Below are positions 34,395 to 44,479 of a stretch of DNA of 64,000 bases, one piece after another; positions within the stretch are counted from its first letter, which is position 1, and each line of letters starts with the position of its first letter. The stretch comes from Salinimicrobium sp963739625 (GTDB lineage: Bacteria; Bacteroidota; Bacteroidia; Flavobacteriales; Flavobacteriaceae), in NCBI GenBank assembly GCA_963739625.1, contig CAVUAU010000003.1, positions 1-64,000 on the forward strand, read 5' to 3'. Position numbers and translations under genes: made by a program. The notes under the pieces are model-generated. The model had not been told where the DNA came from. It did not search any database and was given only the letters and a program-made list of their open reading frames with translations.

Positions 34395-35209
34395 ATAAAC
34401 CTTTTTTGATGGGTAAAAAAGAAAAAGAGAGCGTAATAGATAAATCTATCAAGAGAAAACACAAGCTCGAGGCTAAAGGCGTAAAGGTTTTCTATGATGA
34501 CTTTATGGCCATCAAGGGCATAGATATGAACATTAAGGCCAATAAGGTCACCGCTTTTATTGGTCCCTCGGGATGTGGAAAATCTACTTTTTTGAGGTTG
34601 TTCAACAGGATGAATGATTACGTTGATGGCTTTAGAATGGAAGGTGAGATCAACATTGACGGGGAAGATATTTACAAGAAAAAGGTAAATGTAGAAGAGC
34701 TTCGCAAACGTGTGGGAATGGTTTTTCAAAAACCTAATCCTTTTCCAAAATCCATTTTTGAAAACGTGGCTTATGGATTAAAAATCCAGGGCATCAACGA
34801 TAAAAAGTACCTCCAGGAGAAAGTGGAGGAATCTCTCAAGCAGGTGGCCCTGTGGGATGAGGTGAAAGATGATCTAAAGAAATCTGCACTGGCCCTTTCA
34901 GGCGGCCAGCAGCAAAGACTTTGTATCGCAAGAACCCTCGCGGTGGAGCCGTCGATCATTCTTATGGATGAACCTACCTCGGCACTTGACCCGCTCTCCA
35001 CAGCCAAGATTGAGGAACTTATCTATGAACTCAAGGAGAAGTACACGATTGTTATTGTGACGCATAACATGCAACAGGCAGGTAGGGTAAGTGATTATAC
35101 TGCCTTCTTTTATCTGGGAGAATTGATCGAGTATGACAAATCAAGAAAATTGTTCACGAACCCCGAGAAAAAACAAACCGAAAATTATATTACCGGTAGA
35201 TTCGGATAA
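34373..35209 (+). CDS. pstB: Phosphate ABC transporter ATP-binding protein PstB
   Basis: The product has 278 residues from the ATG at 34373; an alternative ATG at 34409 (MGKKEKESV), just after the pstA stop, would give 266 residues and avoids the overlap. Walker A is GPSGCGKST (64-72), the signature LSGGQQQRL is near 180, and Walker B is IILMDEPTSALDP (about 200), followed by the switch His in IVTHNM. QKPNPFPKSIFENV is the PstB-type Q-loop. It powers phosphate import through PstCA. Confidence 0.95.
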   Translation: MAEKIQINKPFLMGKKEKESVIDKSIKRKHKLEAKGVKVFYDDFMAIKGIDMNIKANKVTAFIGPSGCGKSTFLRLFNRMNDYVDGFRMEGEINIDGEDIYKKKVNVEELRKRVGMVFQKPNPFPKSIFENVAYGLKIQGINDKKYLQEKVEESLKQVALWDEVKDDLKKSALALSGGQQQRLCIARTLAVEPSIILMDEPTSALDPLSTAKIEELIYELKEKYTIVIVTHNMQQAGRVSDYTAFFYLGELIEYDKSRKLFTNPEKKQTENYITGRFG

Positions 35210-35221
35210 AATTCAAAAGCC

Positions 35222-35896
35222 ATGATAAGTCTAGACCAACATAAGGAAGCGCTAAACCAGGCCGGCCTGGAAATGCTTAATCTGTGTAAGAAGCAGCTGG
35301 CGAACGCGCGGGAAGCTTTTTTTAACCATGACAGCGAAATCGCCGAAGAGGTGCTGCATACAGAAAATCGCGTAAATGCCCTGGATCTTAAGATCGACAG
35401 GGACTGTGAACGGTTTATAGCGTTGCACAATCCCGTAGCCAGTGACCTGCGGTTTGTTCTGGCATTGAGAAAGATCAACTTTGATCTGGAAAGGGTGGGA
35501 GATCACGCTTATGGGATCTCTAACTATATTATCACCGTTGATGCGCCCATAGAAGACAGGCTGCTGGAAAAGATGAGAGTTGTAGAGATGTTTGACTCTG
35601 CCCAGTCAATGTTGGATGATATCACCGATGCTTATAATGAGGTTGATACCAAGGTGGCGAGAAAGGTCTTTAAGAAGGATAAGGTTCTCAACGAGATCAA
35701 TATGGCTTCTTTTCCAATTATTTCTGAAGAGGTGAAAAAAGATCCAAACCTTATTGACCAATGTATGTTGCTGTTTTCGGTGATCAAAAAGCTGGAGAGG
35801 ATAGGGGACCTGGTGACAAATATTGCCGAAGAGATCATTTTCTTCAGGGAAGCCGAAGTGCTTAAGCACCGGAAGAAAAAAGGCACCAAGAGATAG
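35222..35896 (+). CDS. phoU: Phosphate signalling protein PhoU
   Basis: The product has 224 residues with two PhoU helical bundles. Metal-binding-type motifs E-x-x-x-D appear in each: RVNALDLKIDRDCERFIAL in the first and KKLERIGDLVTNIAEEIIF in the second. PhoU links the Pst transporter to the PhoR/PhoB two-component system and limits uptake. It follows pstB by 12 nt and closes the operon; phoR and phoB are not in the window. Confidence 0.95.
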   Translation: MISLDQHKEALNQAGLEMLNLCKKQLANAREAFFNHDSEIAEEVLHTENRVNALDLKIDRDCERFIALHNPVASDLRFVLALRKINFDLERVGDHAYGISNYIITVDAPIEDRLLEKMRVVEMFDSAQSMLDDITDAYNEVDTKVARKVFKKDKVLNEINMASFPIISEEVKKDPNLIDQCMLLFSVIKKLERIGDLVTNIAEEIIFFREAEVLKHRKKKGTKR

Positions 35897-35911
35897 GTTG
35901 CATAAAATGAT

Positions 35912-35944
35912 AAAAAATGCCCGGCTTTTGCCGGGCATTTTTTT
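35912..35944. terminator. Terminator at the end of the pst operon
   Basis: Stem AAAAAATGCCCGGC/GCCGGGCATTTTTT with a TTTT loop, usable from both the pst operon and the convergent M16 gene. Confidence 0.85.
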
Positions 35945-35963
35945 GTTCTAAAACGAAAATCTC

Positions 35964-38795
35964 CTATTCGTTTTCTTCGGAATTCAAAAGAACAGGCTTT
36001 CCAAAACCTAACTGCTCCAGCCGGTCCAGTTGAGTTTCAGCGTCGCCAACAATGAGATAGAACATCTTATCTGGATCTACATATTTTCTCGCCAGCGCCT
36101 TGATCTGCGGTACTGTTATTTCTTTCACCGTTTCTTCCTGTTGCTTCACAAAATCTTTCTTCCAGCCATAGTTGCTCATGTCTCTTAACATGTTCAATTT
36201 GGAGCCCAAAGTTTCGAATTTACGCGCGTTGCTTTTTATCATGAAGCCTTTGGTTACCTCCAGGTCCTTTTGATCAAACGACTCCGGGTAATTTTCGAGG
36301 ATCTGCTTCACAAGATCTGTGGCTTCATAAGTGATATTAGAACGAACGCCGCTGGAGATCAAAAAAGGACCGGCGTAGGTACTGCCGTTGAAACCAGACC
36401 TAATGCCATAGGTGTAGCCTTTCCCTTCTCTGAGTTCCTGGGTGAGCTGTGAGGCAAAGCCCCCGCCGCCAAGCCTGTAATTCATTATCGTTGCAGGATA
36501 GAAATCCGGATTGGTCTCTGCCAAAGCAGGATAACCAAACATAAGAACCGACTGTTTTGCACCCGGCACGTCATAGAAATATACCTGTGACTGCGCCGGG
36601 GCATTGGGTATAGAAACCTGCGGAATTTCCACTTTTTTGACAGGCCAGTTTTGACTCAATTCTTTGGCTACTTCTACTGCCTTTTCCTGTTGAATGTCTC
36701 CCACTAAAAGTAGAGATGCCAGTTGTGGCGACAAATTTTCATTGTAGTAATCCTGCAGGTCCCGCAGCTCGATCTTCTCTACGGAAGCCTCTGTTCCTAA
36801 ATTATTGTTTGAAAGAATATTGTCTTCACCGTAGATCAATTTTCTAAACTCGTTCCAGGCTATGCTATTGGGATCAGCTTTTTCCTGTTGAATGCGGCTG
36901 CTCACCTGCTGCTTCACCAGCGCGAATTCTTCTTTATCCCAACGTGGCTCCAACAGGATCTCCTGTACAAGATCCATAGTGGGTTCGAAGTTTTTGGCTA
37001 AGGTACTTCCGCTAATAACGAAACTGTCGTCTCCTGCGTTTACACGAATGTTGGCTCCCAGAAGTTCAATGGCTTCTTCAAGTTCTTTGGGAGTCTTGTT
37101 TGCGGTACCTTTTGTCAGCAGATCGGCTAAGAGATTGGAAACCCCTGTTTTTTCCTGGTCTTCCAGCAACATACCACCCTTGATGTTAAGACTAAACTGC
37201 ACCAGCGGTACTTCTTTGTTGGTAATACCATACATTTCCATTCCCGAGGGGAACTGTTGTGTCCAAACCCCGGGCACTTTTACTTCAGGAGCCTTCCCAT
37301 ATGGAGGTTCAATTGTGCGGTCGAAAGAAGATGGTGTTTTTTCATAAGTTGCTTCCTGGTCAGGATTCACCTCTTCCTCGGCCCCCATCACAATCTTTTC
37401 CTCTTCCACTTCGGCGGGGACAGCATTCTCTAAAGCAAGTTCTTGCTCTCCCTTGGGAACAAAGCTGGTTACAACATAGTTTTTGTCTTTAATATACTTG
37501 TTGTAGACCCGCATCACATCTTGGGGAGTAACAGCCAGGATCTTGCCCACCTCCTTATTGATCATTCCGGGGTCATTGGCAAAGATCTCATATTGCGCGA
37601 GCTGAAATCCCTTGCCAAGCACACTGGAAAGGCTGTTGTAAAAGCTTGTCTCCTGCCCGGCTTTGATCCTCTTTAGATCTTTTTCTGAAATTCCTTCTTT
37701 TTCAAATTTATCGAAGGTTTGTTGTACGGCTTGATAGACTGTGTCAAGATCGATACCGTCATAAGCACGAACCTGAAGCATGAATTGTCCTGCCAGCTCA
37801 GAGGTGTAATTATACATTTCTACCTTAGGCGTAAGTTTCTGTTTTGCCACCAGTTCCTGGTAGAAAGGCGCGTTCTTTCCTTCAGAAAGATAGTTTGCCA
37901 ATACCTCGAGGGCATAAGAATCCTCATCATAAGAGGGAACAGAAGGCCATGCCATGGTGAGCTCGGGCAACCTCGCAAAGTTGTCTTCGTAGTACAGGCT
38001 CTTAGTCTGGTCCAGGTTTGCCGGTTGTTTTGCCAGCGGCTCAACCTCGGGGCCCCGCGGAATTTCCCCAAAATATTTCTTCACCCATTTCTTGGCCTGA
38101 TCTTTATCAAAATCTCCGGCAATAGTGAGGATCACGTTGTTTGGTACATACCAGCGGTTGTAAAAGTCTTTGACATCCTGAAGGGTGGCGTTCTGCAAAT
38201 CTTCCAGCGAGCCAATTACCTGCCAGTTATATGGATGACCCTGTGGGTACATATTTTTGTCGATCACATACATTGTTGCACCGTAAGGACGGTTGTCAAC
38301 GCTTTGTCTTTTTTCATTCTTCACTACCTGCTTCTCCTTTGCCAGTACAGGTTCGGTCACCGTATTGATAAAGTATCCAAGTTTATCGGCTTCGGCCCAG
38401 ATCATTTTTTCGAGCGCATCTTTAGGCACTGTCTGGAAATAATTTGTGCGGTCCCGGCTGGTTGAACCGTTCGCCCCCGAGCCACCCACGCGGGCACTAA
38501 GTTTGTCAAGTCCGCCTTTTCCAAGATTTTCAGACTCGAGGAACAGCAGGTGCTCAAAAAGGTGTGCAAAGCCGGTTCTTCCTTCTTTTTCGCGGGCAGA
38601 ACCCACATGGCTGGTGAGTGCCACCGCGACCACAGGGTCTGACCGGTCTACGTGCAGGATCACCTGCAGGCCGTTGTCAAGGCTAAAGGTGTCATAATCA
38701 ACGTTGAAGGTTTTACTGCTGTCCTGGGCGACAATACTTCCGTAGGGAAAAGCCAGCAGGAAAGCAAAAGCTAAAATTCTAATCGTTTTATTCAT
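35964..38795 (-). CDS. M16 family zinc protease (two-domain pitrilysin)
   Basis: The product has 943 residues with a signal peptide (1-24, ending SIVAQ). The N-terminal half carries the inverted zinc motif HxxEH as HLFEH (78-82), with the distal glutamate expected around 155-160 in VVKNEKRQSVDN. The C-terminal half repeats the fold but has no HxxEH, as in other two-half M16 proteins where it only shapes the chamber. It probably degrades peptides in the periplasm. It is a single gene between the phoU terminator and the cation exchanger gene. Confidence 0.92.
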   Translation of the reverse strand: MNKTIRILAFAFLLAFPYGSIVAQDSSKTFNVDYDTFSLDNGLQVILHVDRSDPVVAVALTSHVGSAREKEGRTGFAHLFEHLLFLESENLGKGGLDKLSARVGGSGANGSTSRDRTNYFQTVPKDALEKMIWAEADKLGYFINTVTEPVLAKEKQVVKNEKRQSVDNRPYGATMYVIDKNMYPQGHPYNWQVIGSLEDLQNATLQDVKDFYNRWYVPNNVILTIAGDFDKDQAKKWVKKYFGEIPRGPEVEPLAKQPANLDQTKSLYYEDNFARLPELTMAWPSVPSYDEDSYALEVLANYLSEGKNAPFYQELVAKQKLTPKVEMYNYTSELAGQFMLQVRAYDGIDLDTVYQAVQQTFDKFEKEGISEKDLKRIKAGQETSFYNSLSSVLGKGFQLAQYEIFANDPGMINKEVGKILAVTPQDVMRVYNKYIKDKNYVVTSFVPKGEQELALENAVPAEVEEEKIVMGAEEEVNPDQEATYEKTPSSFDRTIEPPYGKAPEVKVPGVWTQQFPSGMEMYGITNKEVPLVQFSLNIKGGMLLEDQEKTGVSNLLADLLTKGTANKTPKELEEAIELLGANIRVNAGDDSFVISGSTLAKNFEPTMDLVQEILLEPRWDKEEFALVKQQVSSRIQQEKADPNSIAWNEFRKLIYGEDNILSNNNLGTEASVEKIELRDLQDYYNENLSPQLASLLLVGDIQQEKAVEVAKELSQNWPVKKVEIPQVSIPNAPAQSQVYFYDVPGAKQSVLMFGYPALAETNPDFYPATIMNYRLGGGGFASQLTQELREGKGYTYGIRSGFNGSTYAGPFLISSGVRSNITYEATDLVKQILENYPESFDQKDLEVTKGFMIKSNARKFETLGSKLNMLRDMSNYGWKKDFVKQQEETVKEITVPQIKALARKYVDPDKMFYLIVGDAETQLDRLEQLGFGKPVLLNSEENE

Positions 38796-38808
38796 GAAAT
38801 TAAATTGT

Positions 38809-39806
38809 TTAAGCGATCAAATAAGTGATATAACTTACATACAGCACGAGAAAAATTGCTCCTTCCCACCGGCTGAGTTGTCTTCCTTTTCCTGTAAAGA
38901 TAAAAATGAATAGCAATAGCCCGGCCAAAATATTGACCAGGATGTCAAAAAAGGAAGAAGGAGGGATGGTTATGGGACCAATTGTTCCCGAAACTCCAAG
39001 AATGAGAAAAATGTTAAAGATGTTGGAGCCAACGACGTTACCAATGGCGATGTCCACGTTCTTCTTTCGCACCGCTATGATAGACGTGGCTAGCTCAGGT
39101 AGGGAAGTGCCTATAGAAACAACGGTAACCCAATCACCCTTTCTGAAAGGCCAAGACCTTCAGCAATACTTACAGCGCTTGTCACAATTAACCTGCCGCC
39201 AATGATCAATCCGGCCAGTCCCACCACGATCCATAAAATAGCCATGGGAACAGTGAAATCTTTTGTCTCGTGATTTTCTTCTTCAGTGCTGCCTTTTGCC
39301 ACGACAAGATTATAAACAAGGAAGATCAAAAAGAACAGTAACAGTACAATCCCTTCAGATCTGGAAATTTGGTTTACAGCTGCCTTATCGAGAAAAACAT
39401 CTGCGGCCACTATAAAAACAGCGACGGCTGCCAGGAGACTAAGCGGGATCTCGATCCAGGTGGTGTTGGTTTTAACACTTAACGGGGCAATGAGAGACGA
39501 AATTCCCAGGATGGCGAGCACGTTAAAAATGTTGCTACCCAGCACATTTCCCAGTACCAGGTCTGTGCTGCCTTTTGTGGCCGCAAAGACATTCACCACC
39601 AGCTCGGGCGCCGAGGTTCCAAAAGCGACGATGGTCAACCCAATAACAATGCTGGGAACTCCCATTTTTGCAGCCAGGCTGGAGGCAGCATCCACCAGTT
39701 TGGTGGCACCAAAAATAAGGGCTACAAAGCCCGCAAGTAGTAAAAGAATTTCTGTCAATTTCAGGATAATTTTTCGAGAGTAAAGATAACAGAAAATGAA
39801 GACCAA
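38809..39806 (-). CDS. Calcium/sodium antiporter (CaCA family), one frameshift
   Basis: The predicted product is about 332 residues when one base is restored. Two inverted halves each carry the CaCA alpha-repeat: TIVAFGTSAPELVVN with LGNVLGSNIFNVLAILG in the first, and SIGTSLPELATS with IGNVVGSNIFNIFLILG in the second. The membrane protein exchanges calcium for sodium (or potassium). The break is near 39129-39131: ERVIG should continue as VTVVSIGTSLPEL, which needs CCCC instead of CCC on the plus strand. The start at 39806 is uncertain; a later start near LKLTEILLLLAGF is possible. Confidence 0.88.
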
Positions 39807-39845
39807 CTATCCTTTGCCGCATTTTACTGGCAAGCGGCTTAGTTG

Positions 39846-39853
39846 TATATTTG
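39846..39853 (+). promoter_or_regulatory. -7 box TATATTTG before bshC
   Basis: An exact TAnnTTTG match, 16 nt before the bshC ATG at 39870, which gives a very short leader. Confidence 0.55.
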
Positions 39854-39869
39854 CCAAAACGACTTTTTT

Positions 39870-41487
39870 ATGCCCAAACATACTCTTTCGTACCGCGAGG
39901 CAAGGTTTTTCACCAACCTCATGACCGATTATCTTGAACAAAAAGAGGATGTAAAGCCATTTTATCACCGGTTTCCAAATCTGGAAAACTTTGAAGAGCA
40001 AATAAGGGAGAAAAAAGAGAATTTTTCTTCGGAAGCTGCTTCAAAAAGGGCAGTTTTAGTAGAAGTTTTGCAAGAGCAGTATGAGGAAATCGACATTTCT
40101 GAAGCTACAAAAAAGAACATCGAGCTCCTGAAGGAGGAGAATACCTTTACGGTAACCACAGGCCACCAGCTCAACCTTTTTACCGGGCCCCTCTACTTTT
40201 TATATAAGATCATCAACGCCATCAATCTCGCGAAAGAATTAAAGTCGGCTTATCCCGATTTCAATTTTGTGCCGGTCTATTGGATGGCCACCGAAGATCA
40301 CGATTTTGAAGAGATCAATTTCTTCAATCTTCACGGAAAGAAATTTCAGTGGAATCCACCTGCTTCTGAAGAAACCGGTGGTGCCGTGGGAGAGTTGCCC
40401 ACTTCAGGGTTGGATGAAGTGCTGGAGCTTTTTTCAGCAGAAATAGGCAATTCGCCCAATGCCCAGCAGCTAAAAAAGTGGTTTGAAGAAGCCTATTTGA
40501 AGCATGAAACTCTGGCCGATGCTACAAGGTTCCTCGCAAATGCCCTTTTTGAGTCCTATGGATTGGTAGTTCTCGATGCCAACAAGCGTGCACTTAAAGC
40601 AATTTTTCGTGCACTATATGAAGCAGGAGCTGCTAGAAAAGCAGTCGCATGACGCGACCTTACCTGTGGCTGAAGCCCTTGAAAAAGCAGGATATTCGGT
40701 GCAGGTGAATCCGCGGGAGATCAACCTTTTTTACCTGGATAAAGGGCTTAGGGAACGCATCATTGAAAAGGATGGGAAATATTTTGTACACGAACAAAAC
40801 ATTTCCTGGAGCAGGGAAGAGCTGCTACAGCTGCTGGAGGCACAGCCCGAAAAGTTTAGTCCCAACGTGATGTTGCGGCCGCTTTATGAGGAGGTGATCC
40901 TTCCCAATCTGTGTTATATTGGCGGCGGCGGAGAGCTGGCATACTGGTTTGAACTGAAAAAATATTTCGAAACGGCAGGGGTTACTTTTCCAATACTTTT
41001 ACTTCGGAATTCTGTTTTACTCCAAACCGAAAAGCAGGACCAAAAAAGGCAAAACCTGCACATTTCTTTGCAGGAGCTGTTCCTGAAGCGGCACGAACTT
41101 ATCAACCGGAAGGTAAGGCAGATCTCGAACATTGACATTGACTTTGCCCCTCAAAAAGAACATTTGGTACAACAATTTCAGCATATGTACGAGCTCGCCG
41201 AAAAGACCGATGCTTCTTTTTTAGGAGCTGTAAAAGCACAGGAAGTAAAGCAGCTAAAAGGGCTGGACAATCTTGAAAAAAGATTGCTTCGGGCCCAAAA
41301 AAGGAAATTGGAAGATGAAGTTTCGCGTATTGCTGAACTTCAGGAATCACTTTTTCCAAACCGCAGTTTACAGGAACGGCATCACAATTTTTCTGAATTC
41401 TACCTGGAATACGGCGACCGGCTTATTCCCACGCTCATGAAGGAGCTGAAGCCTCTGGAGCTAAAATTTGACATACTTTCACTATGA
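39870..41487 (+). CDS. bshC: Bacillithiol synthase BshC (putative cysteine-adding enzyme), one frameshift
   Basis: The predicted product is about 538 residues after removing one base. BshC joins cysteine to GlcN-malate in the last step of bacillithiol synthesis, the low-molecular-weight thiol of many Bacteroidota and Firmicutes. Family stretches are VTTGHQLNLFTGPLYFLYKI (about 98), VPVYWMATEDHDFEEINFF (about 140), LPNLCYIGGGGELAYWFELK (about 350) and a C-terminal coiled coil. The frame breaks near 40605, where LKAIF should continue as VHYMKQELLEKQ; an inserted C explains it. The ATG at 39870 is chosen because the promoter box overlaps the upstream TTG. Its stop overlaps the next start (ATGA). 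Confidence 0.92.
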
Positions 41488-42858
41488 GCAATAAAATGCA
41501 CAAAATAGACATCGATCTGGTTGAGATGACACTGGATGTGATGAAATACACTATTGACCGGATTTCTAACGTTACGCCCGAGTTGGGTGCTCCAAAAAAG
41601 GAGGAGGAGCTGTTTGAGATCATTGGAGAAACGGTAACTCCCAACGGAATTGGCGGGGAAGTTGCCTTCAAGATGTTTCGGGATACTTTGGTAAAGGCCA
41701 CCGTTCCTATTGATCATCCGCGTCACCTGGCCTTTGTGCCGGCGGCACCTACCAGGGCGGCGATCATGTTTGACCTGGTGACTTCGGCTTCAAGTATTCA
41801 TGGCGCTTACTGGATGGAAGGTGCAGGCGGAATCTTCTGCGAGAACCAGGCGATGAAATGGCTGGTTTCTTTAACGGGGCTTCCAAAAGGAGCTTTTGGG
41901 GTGTTCACCAGCGGCGGAACAGCGGCAAACCTTTCGGCCATGGTGACCGCAAGAGAAGCCTGGCGAAAAAAGACTTCGAATATCAGTGTTCGGGCCTTGT
42001 TGCTTACCTCAAATGGAGCACATTCTTCTATCCAGGCGATGGCAAGGGTAATGGATGCAGATGTAGTGATGATAGATTGTCCAGATGAAAACCTGCAGGG
42101 GCATGCACTAAGATCGGCTATTGAGGAGCTGGAAGAAAAGGACAGGAAAAGGCTTTTTGCAGTGGTCGCTACCGGCGGTACTACCAATGCCGGTATTATT
42201 GATGAACTTGATACCATCGCCGATGTTTGTGAGCAGGAAGGTATCTGGTTTCACGTGGATGCTGCTTACGGTGGCGGGGCGTTGGCGGCGAAATTCTGTA
42301 CGGCACTTGTTCAATGGGATCGAGCGCGCAGACAGCATAACAATAGACCCTCATAAATGGCTTTTTTCACCCTATGATTGTGGCGCTGTAATTTACAAGA
42401 ATATGGAACTGGCCGAAGAAGCGCACTCTCAAAAAGGTTCTTACCTCGAGATCTTCAAAGATGAAGGTGCCCACGGATTCAATCCCTCAGATTACCAGAT
42501 ACAGCTCACCCGTAGGTTGCGGGGAATGCCGTTGTGGTTCTCGCTGGCCATGCACGGAACCGAAAAATATCGTGTTTCTATAGAAAGAGGGATTGAACTC
42601 GCAAAAATAGCTGCTGAAAAAGTTGAGAAATCTGACATTTTAGAGCTGGTAAGGCCGGCGAGCCTTTCGGTAGTACTGTTTAGGAGAAAAGGCTGGAATG
42701 CAGAGGATTATCGCGAATGGACCTACCGCAACCACAAAGCGGGCATCGCCTTGGTTACCCCTACAAAATGGAAAGGTGAGACCATTTCCCGTTTTTGCTT
42801 CATCAATCCCGAAACTACCGAGGAAGATATCGATATCATTCTGGACACAATGAAGTGA
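41484..42858 (+). CDS. PLP-dependent group II decarboxylase family protein, one frameshift
   Basis: The predicted product is about 457 residues after removing one base. It is a fold-type I PLP enzyme of the glutamate/aromatic amino acid decarboxylase family. TSGGTAANLSAMVTAR is the cofactor-phosphate loop, HVDAAYGG holds the Asp that pairs with the pyridine nitrogen, and SITIDPHKWLFSPYDCG has the Schiff-base lysine. The substrate cannot be decided; aspartate, glutamate, tyrosine and tryptophan are possible. The frame breaks near 42291, where GGGALAA should continue as NSVRHLFNGIERAD; one extra A explains it. The start overlaps the bshC stop, so the two are co-translated. This suggests, but does not prove, a link to thiol metabolism. 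Confidence 0.87.
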
Positions 42859-43218
42859 TCACGAAGCGGGTTCCACAAAGAGATGGAAATTAAAGACCGC
42901 GAACACCAGGAAAAACAGTAAAAAAGCAAGAAAAGAGGCCCAGAGTAAAAAGCCTCTTTTTTTGCATCGTTCCAGAGAGAATTCAAGGATCTCTTTTTCA
43001 ATCTCCTCACACTCCAGGTAAGTTTTCAATCCTAATTGTCTTGCATTTTGACCTTTTTCGGTAAGCACAAAACCTTTTGTAGAACGGGCAATAAAGCCGT
43101 GCTCTTCCAGGCGTTTTACCGCGAATGAACAGGCGTTAAGCTGTAGCTTTTCCTGTTTTTCCAGCTGTTCAAGTATTTTTTCCTCTTCCCTAAATCCTTT
43201 TTTCCTGTGGGGTTTCAT
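42859..43218 (-). CDS. Winged-helix-like protein with a C-terminal membrane anchor
   Basis: The product has 119 residues from the ATG at 43218 (MKPHRKKGFREEEKILEQLE); a TTG at 43239 would add seven. The middle (about 25-65, ACSFAVKRLEEHGFIARSTKGFVLTEKGQNARQLG) has the look of a winged-helix turn and wing. The C-terminus (about 92-114, LLWASFLAFLLFFLVFAVFNF) is one hydrophobic helix. No family is recognised. The DNA for this helix contains the terminator hairpin of the opposite gene. It may be a membrane-tethered regulator; this is a guess. Confidence 0.6.
   Translation of the reverse strand: MKPHRKKGFREEEKILEQLEKQEKLQLNACSFAVKRLEEHGFIARSTKGFVLTEKGQNARQLGLKTYLECEEIEKEILEFSLERCKKRGFLLWASFLAFLLFFLVFAVFNFHLFVEPAS
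42931..42963 (+). terminator. Terminator of the decarboxylase gene, embedded in an antisense gene
   Basis: Stem AAAAGAGGC/GCCTCTTTT with seven T residues on the plus strand, 72 nt past the decarboxylase stop, inside the coding DNA of the minus-strand membrane protein. Confidence 0.6.
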
Positions 43219-43270
43219 GTGCAATGGCTCGTTCGTCAACTAAAATAATAATTAACACTTATAAATTTTG

Positions 43271-43302
43271 CCATTTATCGGTAAAAGTTGGCCGTTTATC
43301 GG
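43271..43302. promoter_or_regulatory. Direct repeats CCrTTTATCGG, 21-bp period (LytTR-like site)
   Basis: CCATTTATCGG (43271-43281) and CCGTTTATCGG (43292-43302) differ at one base and are two helix turns apart. That is the arrangement used by LytTR-type response regulators (9-bp repeats with 12-bp spacer). GACCTTTG at 43311-43318 (7/8 to TAnnTTTG) follows, so an activator role for the plus-strand gene fits. Confidence 0.5.
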
Positions 43303-43337
43303 ATTTTGATGACCTTTGCATTCCCAAACCCTACAAT

Positions 43338-43484
43338 TTGAACCTATTTATTCTTGCATGTTGTGCTTTCTGCTGTAGCATTGCCGCTGTACTCTTAGTG
43401 CAGTCGTGGAAAAGCACCCGAAGTGCCAGGGCCTTCCTGGAAAAGCAACAAATGGCTAATGAAAAGAAGCAGGCACTAAAATGA
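43338..43484 (+). CDS. Predicted small membrane protein (48 residues)
   Basis: Starting at the TTG at 43338 the frame gives a 48-residue protein with a single hydrophobic helix (about 3-21, containing ACCAFCCSIAAVLLV with four Cys) and a basic tail (SWKSTRSARAFLEKQQ). The frame is open upstream to 43224, but a promoter-like box at 43311-43318 and the repeats before it would place the transcript start near 43325, which favours the TTG. No ATG is available and no family is recognised. The evidence for a real gene is the regulatory site plus the transmembrane pattern, so this is tentative. Confidence 0.4.
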   Translation: MNLFILACCAFCCSIAAVLLVQSWKSTRSARAFLEKQQMANEKKQALK

Positions 43485-43583
43485 CTTTTTTGACTGCATG
43501 ATCTGATGATTTTAGATTCTTTTTAATTAGAAGAATTAAAGCAGTAGCCGACAAGTTGAAGAAGTGTAATTTTTTTAAAGAGA

Positions 43584-44310
43584 TCAGTCGATTTCGTATT
43601 CAAGTCGCATGGTGACCGAAGCTGTCTTTTTCTTATCGGCTGTGTTGTAGGCCCCGCCCCAGGTGAAATTTTCGCCACTGTTTTGTCCAATGATCTGGAA
43701 AACACCAAGATCGGCATTCCGTAGGGAACCTAAGTTCACTACCGCTGTTCTCTGCTATTTTTTCTGCGCGAATCCTTGCGTCTTCTGTAGCGGCCGAGAT
43801 CATTTTGATCTTGAGATCGGCTAATTTAGTGTAGTAATATCGCGGTTGGGTGGAATTGAATTGCACTCCTTTTTCAAGAAGTTCGGTTATTTCCCTTGCT
43901 ACCTCCTCTACCAGAGGAACATCTGCAGATTCTATTTTTACCGTCTGCCGTAGTTGGTAGCCTTGAAAAATTTCCCCAACATAATTCCCATTTTCATACC
44001 TCGGTTCTTTCTTCTCAATGGTCTCTACCGAATTGAAGACAATACTTTCTTCTGAAATTCCTTTAGAGATAAGATACTTCCTCACGGTTTCCTTGTCATT
44101 GTTGAGGTTCTCATAAGCCTCGCTAAGGTTGAGACTGGTTTGACTGAAGGTACCTTCCCAAACGATAAGATCTGAAGTGAAATCTTCACTTCCCGATCCT
44201 GTCACCGAGATCACTCCGGGAGGAGTTGCTCTTTTAACGTAAAAACTTCCGGCAATATAAGCGGCCAATACAATGGCAATAGAAAAAAGAATGACAGCAA
44301 TATATTTCAT
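43584..44310 (-). CDS. SIMPL domain protein (DUF541), one frameshift
   Basis: The predicted product is about 241 residues after removing one base. It begins with an uncleaved signal anchor (ILFSIAIVLAAYIAGSFYV) followed by a SIMPL/BP26-type domain (ISVTGSGSEDFTSDLIVWEGTFS onward), as in periplasmic or surface proteins of unknown biochemical role; BP26 assembles into channel-like multimers. The frame breaks near 43733: NSGSEL should continue GSLRNADLGVFQIIGQNSG, one inserted base. The restored C-terminus reads TASVTMRLEYEID, with the usual final beta-strand. Confidence 0.85.
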
Positions 44311-44396
44311 GGACGCTACCTTGATCTAAGACTTTCAGAAAGATAGTAATTAAACAGCTTGCAATTTGCAGGCCGGCTGAAAAAATGTTTTGAATC

Positions 44397-44420
44397 TCTT
44401 CAAAAATGACATTTTACGAT
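44397..44420. repeat. Dispersed TCAAAAATG-type palindrome, copy 5
   Basis: TCTTCAAAAATGACATTTTA is followed by CGAT. The right arm is partly decayed. Confidence 0.45.
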
Positions 44421-44479
44421 CTCTTTTGAAATTTCCTCTTTTGAGCCGGCTTTTAACTTTATTTCTCTTATTGACTCCT

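Noticed and set aside
37719..38465. A 248-codon frame antisense to the M16 protease
   Set aside because: The opposite strand has a full-length, motif-bearing protease; the antisense frame has no recognisable features.
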